Positions 33,863 to 42,085 of a stretch of 53,925 nucleotides of DNA are shown piece after piece. Every line of letters begins with the position of its first letter. The stretch's first letter is position 1. This DNA comes from W11650 sp041844915 (lineage in GTDB: Bacteria; Bacillota; Clostridia; Lachnospirales; Vallitaleaceae), in contig JBGZBY010000084.1 of the NCBI GenBank assembly GCA_041844915.1, positions 1 through 53,925 of the forward strand, in the 5' to 3' direction. The position numbers and the translations under genes are program-made. Under the pieces are notes generated by a model. It was not told where the DNA came from. It saw only the letters and a list, made by a program, of their open reading frames with translations, and searched no databases.

Positions 33863-35533
33863 TTAAAAAAATTCATCCATTTTATAAAGCATAGTCAGCT
33901 CACCCTTGGCTGTCAGCTGTCCGGTCATAAAGGCTCTCTGGAAAGAAAGCTCGCCGTTCAAGCAGCGGCGCAGCAGCTCCTCCTCCAGACTGATTGTCAG
34001 CATTACGTCCTCCTCCATGCCCGCATAAGCATGGATGCCCATTGGCTTAATCAGTACTGCCATATTCTCCGACGGCTTATCTCTAAGCATAAACTGCAAA
34101 CGATACTCGCCATCTGCCCTTCCCCGATAATTCTGCCGTACCAGCTCCACCAGACTCTGTCCGGTTTGGCGGGTTTTTTGCTCCAATTTTAGCTTCAGCT
34201 TATTTGACAGTGCCTGAACATTGGCTCTTTCCTTTTTCAAAGCGCTTGCTTCCGGTGTCGGCAGCATATCGGAGCGCTGCTCCGCCTGTGCTTCCCTTTG
34301 ATTTCCTTGTGCCGAAAGCAGCCAAGGCAGCTGATAGCTCTGATTCAGACTATAGCGATAATACTGCTCCGCTTTTTTCTCTATCCATTCTCTGGCGGCA
34401 GCATTTGCAGCCAGCTCATCTGCCTCGGCAAACGCACCAGTAATGCTCTCTCCCTGCCAGCCTCCCAAAAGTCGCCAAGACATCGTCAAATGCTGCTCCG
34501 CCTCCCGCTCATAGCCCGATTTGCCAAGCACAATGGAGAGCAGCGGAAGCCCTTCAAGGAGACCTTCTGCTTTGTATAAATGGCAGGCATCCAAAAAGCT
34601 CTGTAAATGCCCTCCGACTCCATACCAGTCAACCGTCACGGCAATCACTGCCCCCGTTGCCTCCGCCAGAGCGCGAAGCACTGCCGTTTGATCAGCCGCC
34701 GTCAAATCCCACAGCTCGGTCGTCATGCCCAGTTCATCAAAAACTTCTTTTACTCGCAGCAAAGCATAGCGAGCCGGACTGCCGTCGGCATCCGCGCTGA
34801 TCATGACCAACTTCTTTCCTGTCTTTCTCTGCTTTGGATCAATTCGGAGCTCGACGAAAGAAGAATTTGACCTTTCACCGCTTTTCCAATTTTGCAAAAG
34901 ATGGCTGCTTCCCTGTTCAGAGCGCTCGACTGCCGTTAGCTCAACTACTTTCTCCGCCAGCTCCGCCACTCCGTTTTTAGCCGGTATAGCTCCTCCAGCG
35001 GCGGCTTCGCCTAGTATTCTGCGAAGCCGCAAAAGCTCTCTTTGCTCAAGCTTTCCCAGAGCTTTTTCCCAATCTGTGTGAAATATCTCCGGCAGCGGAT
35101 AAAGGCAATAGCTACGCCCTGCCAAGTCGATCATATACAGCTGATCCTCCTCCAAATCAATTTGAAAATCCAAACGCTTGGTTAGAGTTTTTAGCAAAAA
35201 GTCTCCAAAGCTGATAATCAGCTTGGGCTGAATCTCTCGAATCTCCCTTTGCAGCGCTGCTGTCAGTTCTCCGCGAAGCTCCTCTGAAAGCTCTGCTCCA
35301 GCAAACGAGCGCTGCTTATTCCATGCTCCCCAAAAGACCTGCTCCTCTTCCTGCTGCAATATCGTCAGCAGGCGGCGAATCCGGTTGTCGGATCGCAGCA
35401 TCTCAATTTCATCAAGATTTTCCGCCAGCAGCAGCAGATTTGCCGGTGCCGTCAGCTGCTTATCTTTTTCCCCTTTGCTTCCCTGCTCCTTGTCGCTAAA
35501 AGCCTGCCATTCCCCATTCCAATTTTTCGCCAT
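33863..35533 (-). CDS. Multidomain protein: UDG-like, flavodoxin-like and SCP2-like domains
   Basis: A 556-residue protein with three parts. Residues ~33-175 resemble the uracil-DNA glycosylase fold (EIQPKLIISFGDFLL, then YPLPEIFHTD in place of the usual HPS motif), probably without catalysis. Residues ~240-385 resemble NADPH-dependent FMN reductases or flavodoxins (KLVMISADADGSPARYALL, VDWYGVGGHLQSFLDA, LSIVLGKSG). Residues ~445-556 match the SCP2 sterol-binding fold (EYRLQFML, LIKPMG, GELSFQRAFMTGQL). A low-complexity stretch joins the first two parts. The ATG at 35533 has GGAGG upstream; a TTG at 35554 is also open. The SCP2 call is firmest, the UDG-like call least. Function unknown. Confidence 0.65.
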   Translation of the reverse strand: MAKNWNGEWQAFSDKEQGSKGEKDKQLTAPANLLLLAENLDEIEMLRSDNRIRRLLTILQQEEEQVFWGAWNKQRSFAGAELSEELRGELTAALQREIREIQPKLIISFGDFLLKTLTKRLDFQIDLEEDQLYMIDLAGRSYCLYPLPEIFHTDWEKALGKLEQRELLRLRRILGEAAAGGAIPAKNGVAELAEKVVELTAVERSEQGSSHLLQNWKSGERSNSSFVELRIDPKQRKTGKKLVMISADADGSPARYALLRVKEVFDELGMTTELWDLTAADQTAVLRALAEATGAVIAVTVDWYGVGGHLQSFLDACHLYKAEGLLEGLPLLSIVLGKSGYEREAEQHLTMSWRLLGGWQGESITGAFAEADELAANAAAREWIEKKAEQYYRYSLNQSYQLPWLLSAQGNQREAQAEQRSDMLPTPEASALKKERANVQALSNKLKLKLEQKTRQTGQSLVELVRQNYRGRADGEYRLQFMLRDKPSENMAVLIKPMGIHAYAGMEEDVMLTISLEEELLRRCLNGELSFQRAFMTGQLTAKGELTMLYKMDEFF

Positions 35534-35623
35534 GTTCTCCTCCGTATTACTCAAACACTTTCACAAAAATTTCCTTTTTTCCTCGCCGAATTTTTCCCTT
35601 TTATTTATTTCCATATGTATCAG
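35534..35623. other. Spacer before the 130-bp repeats
   Basis: This leads from the start of the UDG-like/SCP2 gene into the repeat block. Together with 35624-36115 it forms a gene-free stretch of about 580 bp. Nothing beyond the repeats was recognised. Confidence 0.4.
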
Positions 35624-36013
35624 TCTTTCCTCCGGTAAGCCTCAAAGCTTCCTTTTTATCTAAGCTGCGGATTTCTTTTCTCCTAAAGCATAGTTTTTCC
35701 CTTAGGCTGCTGCGCTTACTGGCAAAAGCTTTTCTCGCTTTAAAGTGGTACGGTCTTCTCTCCGGTAAGCCGCAGGATTTTTTTCATCTAAACTGCAAAG
35801 CTTTCTTTCCACCTAAAACATAGCTTTTTCCCCTAGGCTGCTACACTTACTGACAAAAGTTTTTCTCGCTTTAAAGCAGTCGAGCTTCCCTCTGGTAAAC
35901 CGCAGAATTTCCTTTTTTCTAAACTGCGGATTTCTTTTCTCCTAAAACATAGTTTTTCCCTTAGGCTGCCAAACTTACTGACAAAACTTTTTCTTACTTT
36001 AAAGTGGTACGGC
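35624..36013. repeat. Three tandem copies of a 130-bp repeat
   Basis: TCCGGTAAGC occurs at 35631 and 35761 and its variant TCTGGTAAAC at 35891, exactly 130 bp apart. Each unit also carries CATAG followed by CTTTTTCCC or TTTTTCCC, TAGGCTGC, CTTACTG.CAAAAG and CGCTTTAAAG. Copies differ by scattered substitutions. A decayed fourth copy may begin near 36014. The period is not a multiple of three, and no ORF spans the units. Confidence 0.85.
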
Positions 36014-36115
36014 CTTTTTACGGTATCTTCAAATCTTTGAAATCATCGCATTCCCTGATTGCGGTTATACAAAGCATCCATTCCATTGCCGATTATTTCT
36101 GCCTTCCCAATGCTT

Positions 36116-37177
36116 TCACTCATGCCGCACCCTTCTTTTTTTGACAAAAGGCAGCGCCAGCAAAACGCCTGCCAGAAAACCTCCCAAGTGTGCCGCTAAA
36201 TCAATCTGCATATCCATCGCGCCGGCTGCCAGCCCAATCATAAAATAAATCAATATGGCATAGGCATCCAGCCCTCCCGCCCTTTTCTTGGTCAGATAGG
36301 TCACTGTTAAAAGCGCTCCCATCAAAGCATACACTCCACCGCTGGCACCGGCTCCAACCACCTGATACACTCCTGCCGCCAAGTGATAGGCAAGGCTGGC
36401 GCAATTTCCTATTATCCCTCCGCCCAAATAAATCAGCAGCATTTCCCACAAGAAAAGCTTCCCTTCCAAGCGAGTGCCAAAAATAAAAATTCCGGCAGAA
36501 TTCATCAGTAAATGCAGCAAACCGATATGCAAAAACATCGAAGTAATCAGCCGATACCATTCTCCGTTTAGCATAAGCAGCGGACTCATTGCTCCCATGC
36601 GAAGCAAGGTTTCGGTCTGCTCGGAACCGCCCGACAATTCAAGCCATAGCCAAATCAGCGCATTGAGCGCAATCAGTCCATAGGTCAGGTATGGCAAGCG
36701 CTGTGACTTCTTCATAGCATAGTCCTCTACCACCTGCTCCTTCAAAAGTTCCGGCAAGCTTTTTTCCAGCTCTAAAAAAGAAGTCATCTGACCGTCAGGG
36801 ATTATCAGCCGCTCCGCCTGTGTGTCAATCCGCCAATATAGCTCTATTACTTCTCCCTCCAACTCCGGCAAAGGAAGCGATGCTCCTTCTTCCGCCTCGC
36901 CAATAAGCAGCCGCAGCAAAAAGACGCGATCGGCGGAAAGCTTGCCCTCCCGCAGCATTTTTTGCAGAGCAAGCCTTTCTTCCTCAAGAAAATCCAGTTC
37001 TCTTAGGGATTTTTCCTGCCACAGCTCCACCAAATACATCGCCCCTCTTTGAAAAATCATAAAAAGCTGAGGTGACTCTTCTACCGCTAGATGCGACGGC
37101 AGCTTCAGGCGCACTCTATCCATTCCCTGCGCCCGAAGAAGCTTAATCACCAGCTCTATCGCCTTTTCTCTTTCCAT
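36116..37177 (-). CDS. Rhomboid family intramembrane serine protease
   Basis: A 353-residue membrane protease. Residues 1-155 form a cytoplasmic domain without a recognised fold. The membrane part (~160-345) has about seven helices. HIGLLHLLMNSAGI holds the conserved His and Asn 226, GAGASGGVYALMGA holds the nucleophile Ser 279 in GxSG, and AAHLGGFLAG holds the catalytic His 330. The ATG at 37177 has GGAG 6-7 bases upstream; an ATG at 37189 and a TTG at 37237 are also open. It lies 84 bases after the Gx-type gene and may share its transcript. Confidence 0.9.
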   Translation of the reverse strand: MEREKAIELVIKLLRAQGMDRVRLKLPSHLAVEESPQLFMIFQRGAMYLVELWQEKSLRELDFLEEERLALQKMLREGKLSADRVFLLRLLIGEAEEGASLPLPELEGEVIELYWRIDTQAERLIIPDGQMTSFLELEKSLPELLKEQVVEDYAMKKSQRLPYLTYGLIALNALIWLWLELSGGSEQTETLLRMGAMSPLLMLNGEWYRLITSMFLHIGLLHLLMNSAGIFIFGTRLEGKLFLWEMLLIYLGGGIIGNCASLAYHLAAGVYQVVGAGASGGVYALMGALLTVTYLTKKRAGGLDAYAILIYFMIGLAAGAMDMQIDLAAHLGGFLAGVLLALPFVKKRRVRHE

Positions 37178-37261
37178 TTTTTTCTCCATTCTGCTTTGGT
37201 CTGTAGCGGTCCTACGACGTTTTTCGGGAAATCTCAATTTCAGCAGTCAGTCTTCGCAAAA

Positions 37262-37756
37262 TCAGCGAGAAACTGGAAGTCTTTGCAGAACCCGCTCCGA
37301 TACGAATCCGATCACAAAGCCCGTCAATGCTCCGGCTGCCAAAAGCACGGGATAGTAATAAATCAAGCTGCTGCTTTCCACCACCAGCATAGCAACCAAA
37401 AGCTGGCCGGTATTATGGCATACGCCGCCGCCGATACTAACTCCGACCACTGAAAATATTCCTATGCGCTTTAGCAGCTCCATCGCCAGCAAGCTAAGCA
37501 CAGCTCCTGCCAAGCTATAGAGTGCCGTTGCCGGACTGCCGAAGGTGATTCCGACCAGAAGCACTCTCGTCAAGGAAATCATCATTGCCGGCAAAAATCC
37601 CCACAGGTAAAGCGGTACAACTACCGCTAGGTTTGCCAGCCCGGGCTTGACTCCCGGTATCAGCAGAGGAATTGGCAATAAAAATTCAATATAACTAAAT
37701 ATCATCGCCAAAGCAATAAATATTGCCATACGGGGTAATTTCTGCTTAGTCTGCAA
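37262..37756 (-). CDS. Gx transporter family membrane protein (heptaprenyl diphosphate synthase component I-like)
   Basis: A 164-residue membrane protein with about five hydrophobic segments. IEFLLPIPLLIPGVKPGLANLAVVVPLY and GGGVCHNTGQLLVA are hallmarks of PF07456 (Hpre_diP_synt_I), also called Gx transporters after the GVKPGLANL loop. The start is a TTG at 37756, within the last codons of the upstream NusG-like gene; AGGGGG lies 9 bases upstream. The family is often paired with NusG-domain-II proteins and redox-linked functions; no substrate is proved. Confidence 0.88.
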   Translation of the reverse strand: MQTKQKLPRMAIFIALAMIFSYIEFLLPIPLLIPGVKPGLANLAVVVPLYLWGFLPAMMISLTRVLLVGITFGSPATALYSLAGAVLSLLAMELLKRIGIFSVVGVSIGGGVCHNTGQLLVAMLVVESSSLIYYYPVLLAAGALTGFVIGFVSERVLQRLPVSR

Positions 37757-38108
37757 GCATATCTACCCCCTCCCCCTTCGCACTTTCCACCTCAATCACC
37801 AGCTTATGCGGCAGGCAAATGATGACCTCACGACTACCGGAAATCGGCCGATGCCGCACGCAGTATTGATCGGGGCAGTTCGCTTCCGTGACCGATGCCT
37901 GCCCATCTTTTATCTGAATAATATTTTTTCCCCATTGATTGTCTAAAACGATCTCCGCCTGCTCTGCCAGCGAATAAACACCAACGTTTTTTCCATCTTG
38001 CTTTATGATTACTCGGTCCGCTTCAAGGCGCCGCGCATGCAAAAGCCAAAAGCTAAGTCCCGCCAAAAGCAAAAGTCCCGCCAGCAATGCCATATCCCAT
38101 TTTTTCAT
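37746..38108 (-). CDS. NusG domain II-containing membrane-anchored protein
   Basis: A 120-residue protein with one N-terminal hydrophobic segment (MALLAGLLLLAGLSFWLL) and an external NusG-domain-II-like fold (VYSLAEQAEIVLD, NIIQIKDGQASVTEANCPDQYCVRHRPIS in short form: NCPDQYC with two cysteines). The end ICLPHKLVIEV is family-typical. The ATG at 38108 has GAGGAT upstream; an earlier TTG at 38156 is less likely. It overlaps the Gx-type gene by 11 bases, the usual pairing of these families. Confidence 0.85.
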   Translation of the reverse strand: MKKWDMALLAGLLLLAGLSFWLLHARRLEADRVIIKQDGKNVGVYSLAEQAEIVLDNQWGKNIIQIKDGQASVTEANCPDQYCVRHRPISGSREVIICLPHKLVIEVESAKGEGVDMLAD

Positions 38109-38306
38109 ACTATCCTCATTTCCAGCTGCCGATCCTCTTACCAATCTCCTTGCCAAATCTTTTTAACGCAGGTTTCTCTTTGCCTACCCGGCTAAGCCTC
38201 TGCTGGCTTCCCCTTCTGCGGCCTTATAACCCTCGCCTGCTTTTCTTCTTAGGAGCCTAAGAGGCTACTCTTTTCGCTTAACTGCGAAAAAGCCCCCGCC
38301 TATCCG

Positions 38307-38339
38307 GCTAATCTTTCATTGATTTGTGAAAAAATTAGC
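38307..38339 (-). terminator. Possible terminator of the murB-whiA-rdgB run
   Basis: GCTAATCTTTCA and TGAAAAAATTAGC can form an imperfect stem. Just beyond it on the minus strand is a short AGCC/GGCT stem followed by TTTTT. Support is moderate at best. Confidence 0.35.
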
Positions 38340-38361
38340 GGCAAAGCAGAAGCTCCTTAAT

Positions 38362-38964
38362 TTAACGACCGTAGATCGTCAGCAAAAATTCCTTCATCTC
38401 ATTTAATGCCTTCGCCCTGTGACTGATTTGATTTTTTATTTCCGGCGGAAGCTGCGCCGAGGTCTGTCCATGCTCTGGCAAGAAGAAGATCGGATCATAG
38501 CCGAATCCGTTTTTCCCAATTTGGCGATCGGCAATATATCCCTCCATCACACCAGTTTTCACCTCTGTTTCCCCATTGGGAAAGCACAGCGCAATCGCAC
38601 AGACAAAGCGAGCCTTTCTCTCGCTGCCCTCCGCGTCCTTTAAACAGTCAAGAATCAATTTATTTTTGACGATATACGAAGTATCCCGCCCACCGAACCG
38701 AGCCGAACGAATGCCCGGCGCGCCGTTCAAATAATCGACCTCCAACCCTGAATCATCTGCCAACACCGTCGCTCCGGTCAGCCGCATAATCGTACTGGCT
38801 TTTTTAATAGCATTTTCCTCAAACGAATTTCCGTCCTCCTTGACATCGACATAAATACCTGCCGCCTCCATTGAAATCACGTTCAGACCACTGCCTGCCA
38901 AAATAGCATTGATTTCCTCTACCTTTTTTTGATTTCTCGTTGCAAAAATGATGGAATCATTCAT
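38362..38964 (-). CDS. rdgB: XTP/dITP diphosphatase (non-canonical purine NTP pyrophosphatase, RdgB/HAM1)
   Basis: The enzyme removes dITP, dXTP and ITP from nucleotide pools. The 200-residue length is standard. Motifs are IIFATRNQKKVEEI, DDSGLEVDYLNGAPGIRSARFGG in parts, FGYDPIFFLPE and ISHRAKALNEMK. GAAAGGAA precedes the ATG, 2 bases after the Crh-like stop. It ends the long gene run that starts at 46691. Confidence 0.96.
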   Translation of the reverse strand: MNDSIIFATRNQKKVEEINAILAGSGLNVISMEAAGIYVDVKEDGNSFEENAIKKASTIMRLTGATVLADDSGLEVDYLNGAPGIRSARFGGRDTSYIVKNKLILDCLKDAEGSERKARFVCAIALCFPNGETEVKTGVMEGYIADRQIGKNGFGYDPIFFLPEHGQTSAQLPPEIKNQISHRAKALNEMKEFLLTIYGR

Positions 38965-38966
38965 GA

Positions 38967-39218
38967 TTATTCCTTTCCCAAAAGAAAATTCTCCAAAGCC
39001 GTAATCGCTTCCTGTTCATCAGCGCCATCCACTGAAAGCTCCAATTGATCTCCAACGATCGCTCCAACCGACATCATACCCATAATGCTTTTGGCATTTA
39101 CCTTCAGATTTCTCAGCTGCATATAAACCTTGCTTGAAAATTGATTTGCCATTTGAACAAACAAAGCTACCTGCCTTGCCTCCAAATCAATTTTAATCTC
39201 GATCATTTTTTTTGTCAT
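38967..39218 (-). CDS. crh: Crh-like HPr paralog with Glu in place of His15
   Basis: An 83-residue HPr-fold protein. DLEARQVALFVQMANQF aligns with HPr GIHARPATVLVQTASKY, giving Glu at the His15 position and Gln at Pro18; Arg17 is kept. VNAKSIMGMMSVG preserves Ser46, the target of HPr kinase. Bacillus Crh, which has Gln at position 15, lies next to whiA, and so does this gene. The ATG at 39218 overlaps the whiA stop by 26 bases, and GGGAG lies upstream. It cannot work in sugar phosphotransfer; a carbon-catabolite or GlmR-linked regulatory role is likely. Confidence 0.88.
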   Translation of the reverse strand: MTKKMIEIKIDLEARQVALFVQMANQFSSKVYMQLRNLKVNAKSIMGMMSVGAIVGDQLELSVDGADEQEAITALENFLLGKE

Positions 39219-40113
39219 TTCTCGAATTCTCCCTTCTTTCTTTGATGTCCTCGGCAATTTCCAAAATTTTCTGCAACCTGTGATTGACTCCCGATCGGCC
39301 GATCGGCGGCGAAAGCATTTCCCCCAGCTCCTTCAAGCTGGACTCCAAGTTTGCTTTGCGCAATATCGCGATCTCCTTCAGTTCGGCATTTAAAAAATCC
39401 AGACCGACCGTTTCTTCGATCCATTCGATCGCCTGCTGCTGTTGCAGTGCCGCCTGTACGGTCTTATTCAAATTGGCAGTTTCACAATTGACAATCCGAT
39501 TGACCGAGTTGCGCATATCCTTGACGATCCGAAGATTTTCCAACTCCATCAGCGCCATATGCGCCGACATTACATTAAAAAGACTGACGATCTGTTCTCC
39601 TTCTTTTAAATATACCACAGGGAGCTTTTTTCGTCTAATCATTTTTGCATCAATTTCAAATTCTTGCATTAAAACGATTAATCGCTCTGCAAGTTCATTT
39701 GTTTTGGTCATAAATTCCAAATGATAGGTCTTTTCCGGATTACTGACCGAACCCGCCGCCAAAAAGGCGCCTCGTAAAAAGGCTCGTTTACAGCAGGTAT
39801 GCTCCGGCTTCCCGCCTCCTTCATAACCGCAGGCATTCAGCAAAAGCTTACTCTGCCTAACCACAAGAGTATCATAGACCCGCTTCCCGCGACTGCCGAT
39901 ACGCAGCCTGACCTCCGGTCGAAAACGAAACAGCCGCTCTATCAGCTCTCCAATTCGTTTTGCCACCGCCAAATTCTCCGTTCTAAAGCCAATTCGATCC
40001 GGCAAAAGCTCCGCTCCAAAATACAAAAAACCCGCCAGCTCCGCCAGCGCGCAGTGCCGCGCTGTTTTTCCTAGGCCGCTTAATTCTTGTTTTACCTGTG
40101 AAGAAAAAGACAT
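39193..40113 (-). CDS. whiA: DNA-binding protein WhiA
   Basis: A 306-residue protein with an N-terminal LAGLIDADG homing-endonuclease-like fold (KRAFLRGAFLAAGSVSNPE, YHLEFMTK) and a C-terminal helix-turn-helix (LKELGEMLSPPIGRSGVNHRLQKI in short segments). In Bacillus it affects cell division and chromosome segregation; in actinomycetes it controls sporulation. It starts 1 base after the yvcK stop, with weak AGGT upstream, so coupling to yvcK is likely. The order yvcK-whiA-crh is conserved in Bacillota. Confidence 0.96.
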   Translation of the reverse strand: MSFSSQVKQELSGLGKTARHCALAELAGFLYFGAELLPDRIGFRTENLAVAKRIGELIERLFRFRPEVRLRIGSRGKRVYDTLVVRQSKLLLNACGYEGGGKPEHTCCKRAFLRGAFLAAGSVSNPEKTYHLEFMTKTNELAERLIVLMQEFEIDAKMIRRKKLPVVYLKEGEQIVSLFNVMSAHMALMELENLRIVKDMRNSVNRIVNCETANLNKTVQAALQQQQAIEWIEETVGLDFLNAELKEIAILRKANLESSLKELGEMLSPPIGRSGVNHRLQKILEIAEDIKERRENSRNDKKNDRD

Positions 40114-40114
40114 A

Positions 40115-41071
40115 TCAGATACCTAAAATAAATTGCGCCAGATTCTTGGGATCATGCCGAATAAAAACTCCATCCGCAATACTTAAATTACCGCTAACGA
40201 TCTTATATTCCGGCGAATCCTTCAAGTCATTTCTTACCGGGTAAGAATCATCTGCCTCATAAAATCTAAGACTCTCCGAGGACAGCCCGTTAGCGTCGAC
40301 GGCAATCACATCAATTACCTGTTTTCCTAAAATCCGTTCAATTGCTCCAACATGATCCGACAGTGCATAAAAATCTGTTTCTCCCGGCTGCGTCATTAAA
40401 TTGCCGATATAAATTACCTTGGCCTTCGACTGCCAAATCGCCTCTGGAATGCCCTTGACCAGAAGATTTGGAACAATGCTAGTATAAAGGCTTCCCGGCC
40501 CCAGTACAATCAAATCAGCCTCATCCAGCGCCCGAATCGCCTTGCTGTTTGCCATCGGCGTCTTGGGCAAAATTTCAATGGTCTGAATTTTTTTTCGGGA
40601 AACTTTATTTTGATATACGATTTCCTCCTCACCAAAAATCCGGCTGCCATCGGAATAGGTTGCCATCAGTTCTATTTTTTCGTCGGTAACCGGCAGCACC
40701 TTTCCCTTTACCGCTAAAATATCGCTTAACTGCTCGACTGCCTTCTCAAAGCTGCCGCTGATATCCGTCAAAGCAGCAATAATCAGATTGCCCAGATTTT
40801 GCCCCTTAAGGCTCCCCTCGGCAAAGCGATACTGATACACCTTCTCCATGAGCGGCGGAGTTTCAGCAAGCGCCAATACACAATTCCGGATATCTCCCGG
40901 CGGTAAAATCCCCATCTCCCGACGAAGCTGCCCCGAGCTTCCGCCGTTATCCGCCACTGTCACAATCGCCGTAATATCCTCCGCATACAGCTTCAACCCT
41001 CTAAGCAGAGTAGAAAGTCCCGTTCCACCTCCGATACAAACAATCCTTCTTTCGTCTTTTGCCTGCTTCAT
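40115..41071 (-). CDS. glmR: YvcK/GlmR family protein (gluconeogenesis and cell-wall precursor factor)
   Basis: A 318-residue member of the YvcK/CofD-like family that binds UDP-GlcNAc and, in Bacillus, stimulates GlmS to balance central carbon and envelope synthesis. The N terminus IVCIGGGTGLSTLLRGLK is diagnostic, followed by TVADNGGSSGQLRREMGILPPGDIRNC in parts and LGPGSLYTSIVPNLLV. AGGAGG precedes the ATG. It lies 8 bases after murB. The family's usual upstream partner rapZ is absent. Confidence 0.96.
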   Translation of the reverse strand: MKQAKDERRIVCIGGGTGLSTLLRGLKLYAEDITAIVTVADNGGSSGQLRREMGILPPGDIRNCVLALAETPPLMEKVYQYRFAEGSLKGQNLGNLIIAALTDISGSFEKAVEQLSDILAVKGKVLPVTDEKIELMATYSDGSRIFGEEEIVYQNKVSRKKIQTIEILPKTPMANSKAIRALDEADLIVLGPGSLYTSIVPNLLVKGIPEAIWQSKAKVIYIGNLMTQPGETDFYALSDHVGAIERILGKQVIDVIAVDANGLSSESLRFYEADDSYPVRNDLKDSPEYKIVSGNLSIADGVFIRHDPKNLAQFILGI

Positions 41072-41079
41072 GCCGCCTC

Positions 41080-41973
41080 CTATCTTTCTCCAACAATCCT
41101 TATCTCCGGCTGCATTTTTACCTGAAATTTTTCTTCGACTGTTTTTTGAATATGCTCCACCAAGCTCATAACCTCGGCAAAGCTTGCATTTCCCTTGTTG
41201 ATCACAAATCCGCAGTGCTTTTCGCTAACCGCCGCATCACCAATGGAATAACCGGAAAGTCCGGCATCCATAATCAGCTTACCAGCAAAATGTCCCTCCG
41301 GACGCTTAAAGGTCGATCCGGCGCTCGCCATCTCCAGCGGCTGCTTTTCCTCTCTACGCCGCGTCAGCTCCGCTGTTTTTTCCTTCATCGCCTGACAGTC
41401 GCCGGCTCTCAGGCTCAAAACAGCTTCTAAAATGATTTCCCCGCTTCCTTGAATTCGACTGCTTCGGTAGCCGAATTGCATTTCCTCGCCGCGATAATTT
41501 TTAATTTTTCCTTCCGCCGTCATTACCCTGACCTCGGCAACGACCTCCTTCATTTCTCCATCATAGGCGCCTGCATTCATAAAGACCGCGCCGCCCAAGC
41601 TGCCGGGAATGCCACAGGCAAAAACAATACCGTCCAGCCCTTCGCTCAAGGCATATTCCGTCACATCCCTCAGCAACGCTCCCGCTCCAACGCGGAGCCT
41701 TTCTCCCTCTCGGCGAATCTCGCCAAAATGCTGCCCGATAAAAATAATCATGCCCCGATAGCCTTTATCGGTAAACAAAATATTAGAGCCATGTCCCAAA
41801 ACAAAGTACGGCAAATTTCGTTTCCGGCAAATTTCAAGTAATTCCCTTAGCTCCTGCTCGTCCTTCGGCTCGGCAAAAAAATCCGCCGTTCCGCCGATGC
41901 GAAAGGTAGTGTATTCCTTTAACTCCCGATTCTCCGAAATGACCGGTGCTTCCGTCCGCCTGTTCTCCGCCAT
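41080..41973 (-). CDS. murB: UDP-N-acetylenolpyruvoylglucosamine reductase
   Basis: The FAD enzyme makes UDP-MurNAc in peptidoglycan synthesis. FRIGGTADFFAEP starts the FAD-binding domain; GIPGSLGGAVFMNAGAYDGE, YRSSRIQ and AGSTFKRPEGHFAGKLI follow, and EIRIVGE closes. The form is type IIb. An ATG at 41973 gives 297 residues; AAAGGGG is upstream. An ATG at 42033 would add 20 basic residues and looks less likely. Confidence 0.95.
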   Translation of the reverse strand: MAENRRTEAPVISENRELKEYTTFRIGGTADFFAEPKDEQELRELLEICRKRNLPYFVLGHGSNILFTDKGYRGMIIFIGQHFGEIRREGERLRVGAGALLRDVTEYALSEGLDGIVFACGIPGSLGGAVFMNAGAYDGEMKEVVAEVRVMTAEGKIKNYRGEEMQFGYRSSRIQGSGEIILEAVLSLRAGDCQAMKEKTAELTRRREEKQPLEMASAGSTFKRPEGHFAGKLIMDAGLSGYSIGDAAVSEKHCGFVINKGNASFAEVMSLVEHIQKTVEEKFQVKMQPEIRIVGER

Positions 41974-42085
41974 GCTGCCCGCCCCTTTTCTTTCTAAATT
42001 TTTGTTTGCTCCTAAGCTGCGCCCTCCTGCCATGCCATTCCCTGCGTGCTTGGATGGCTACCCACCTTATAAAATACCGGCGCGC

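Noticed and set aside
35624..36013. CRISPR array
   Set aside because: The units are 130 bp and adjacent without short unique spacers, and no cas gene is present.
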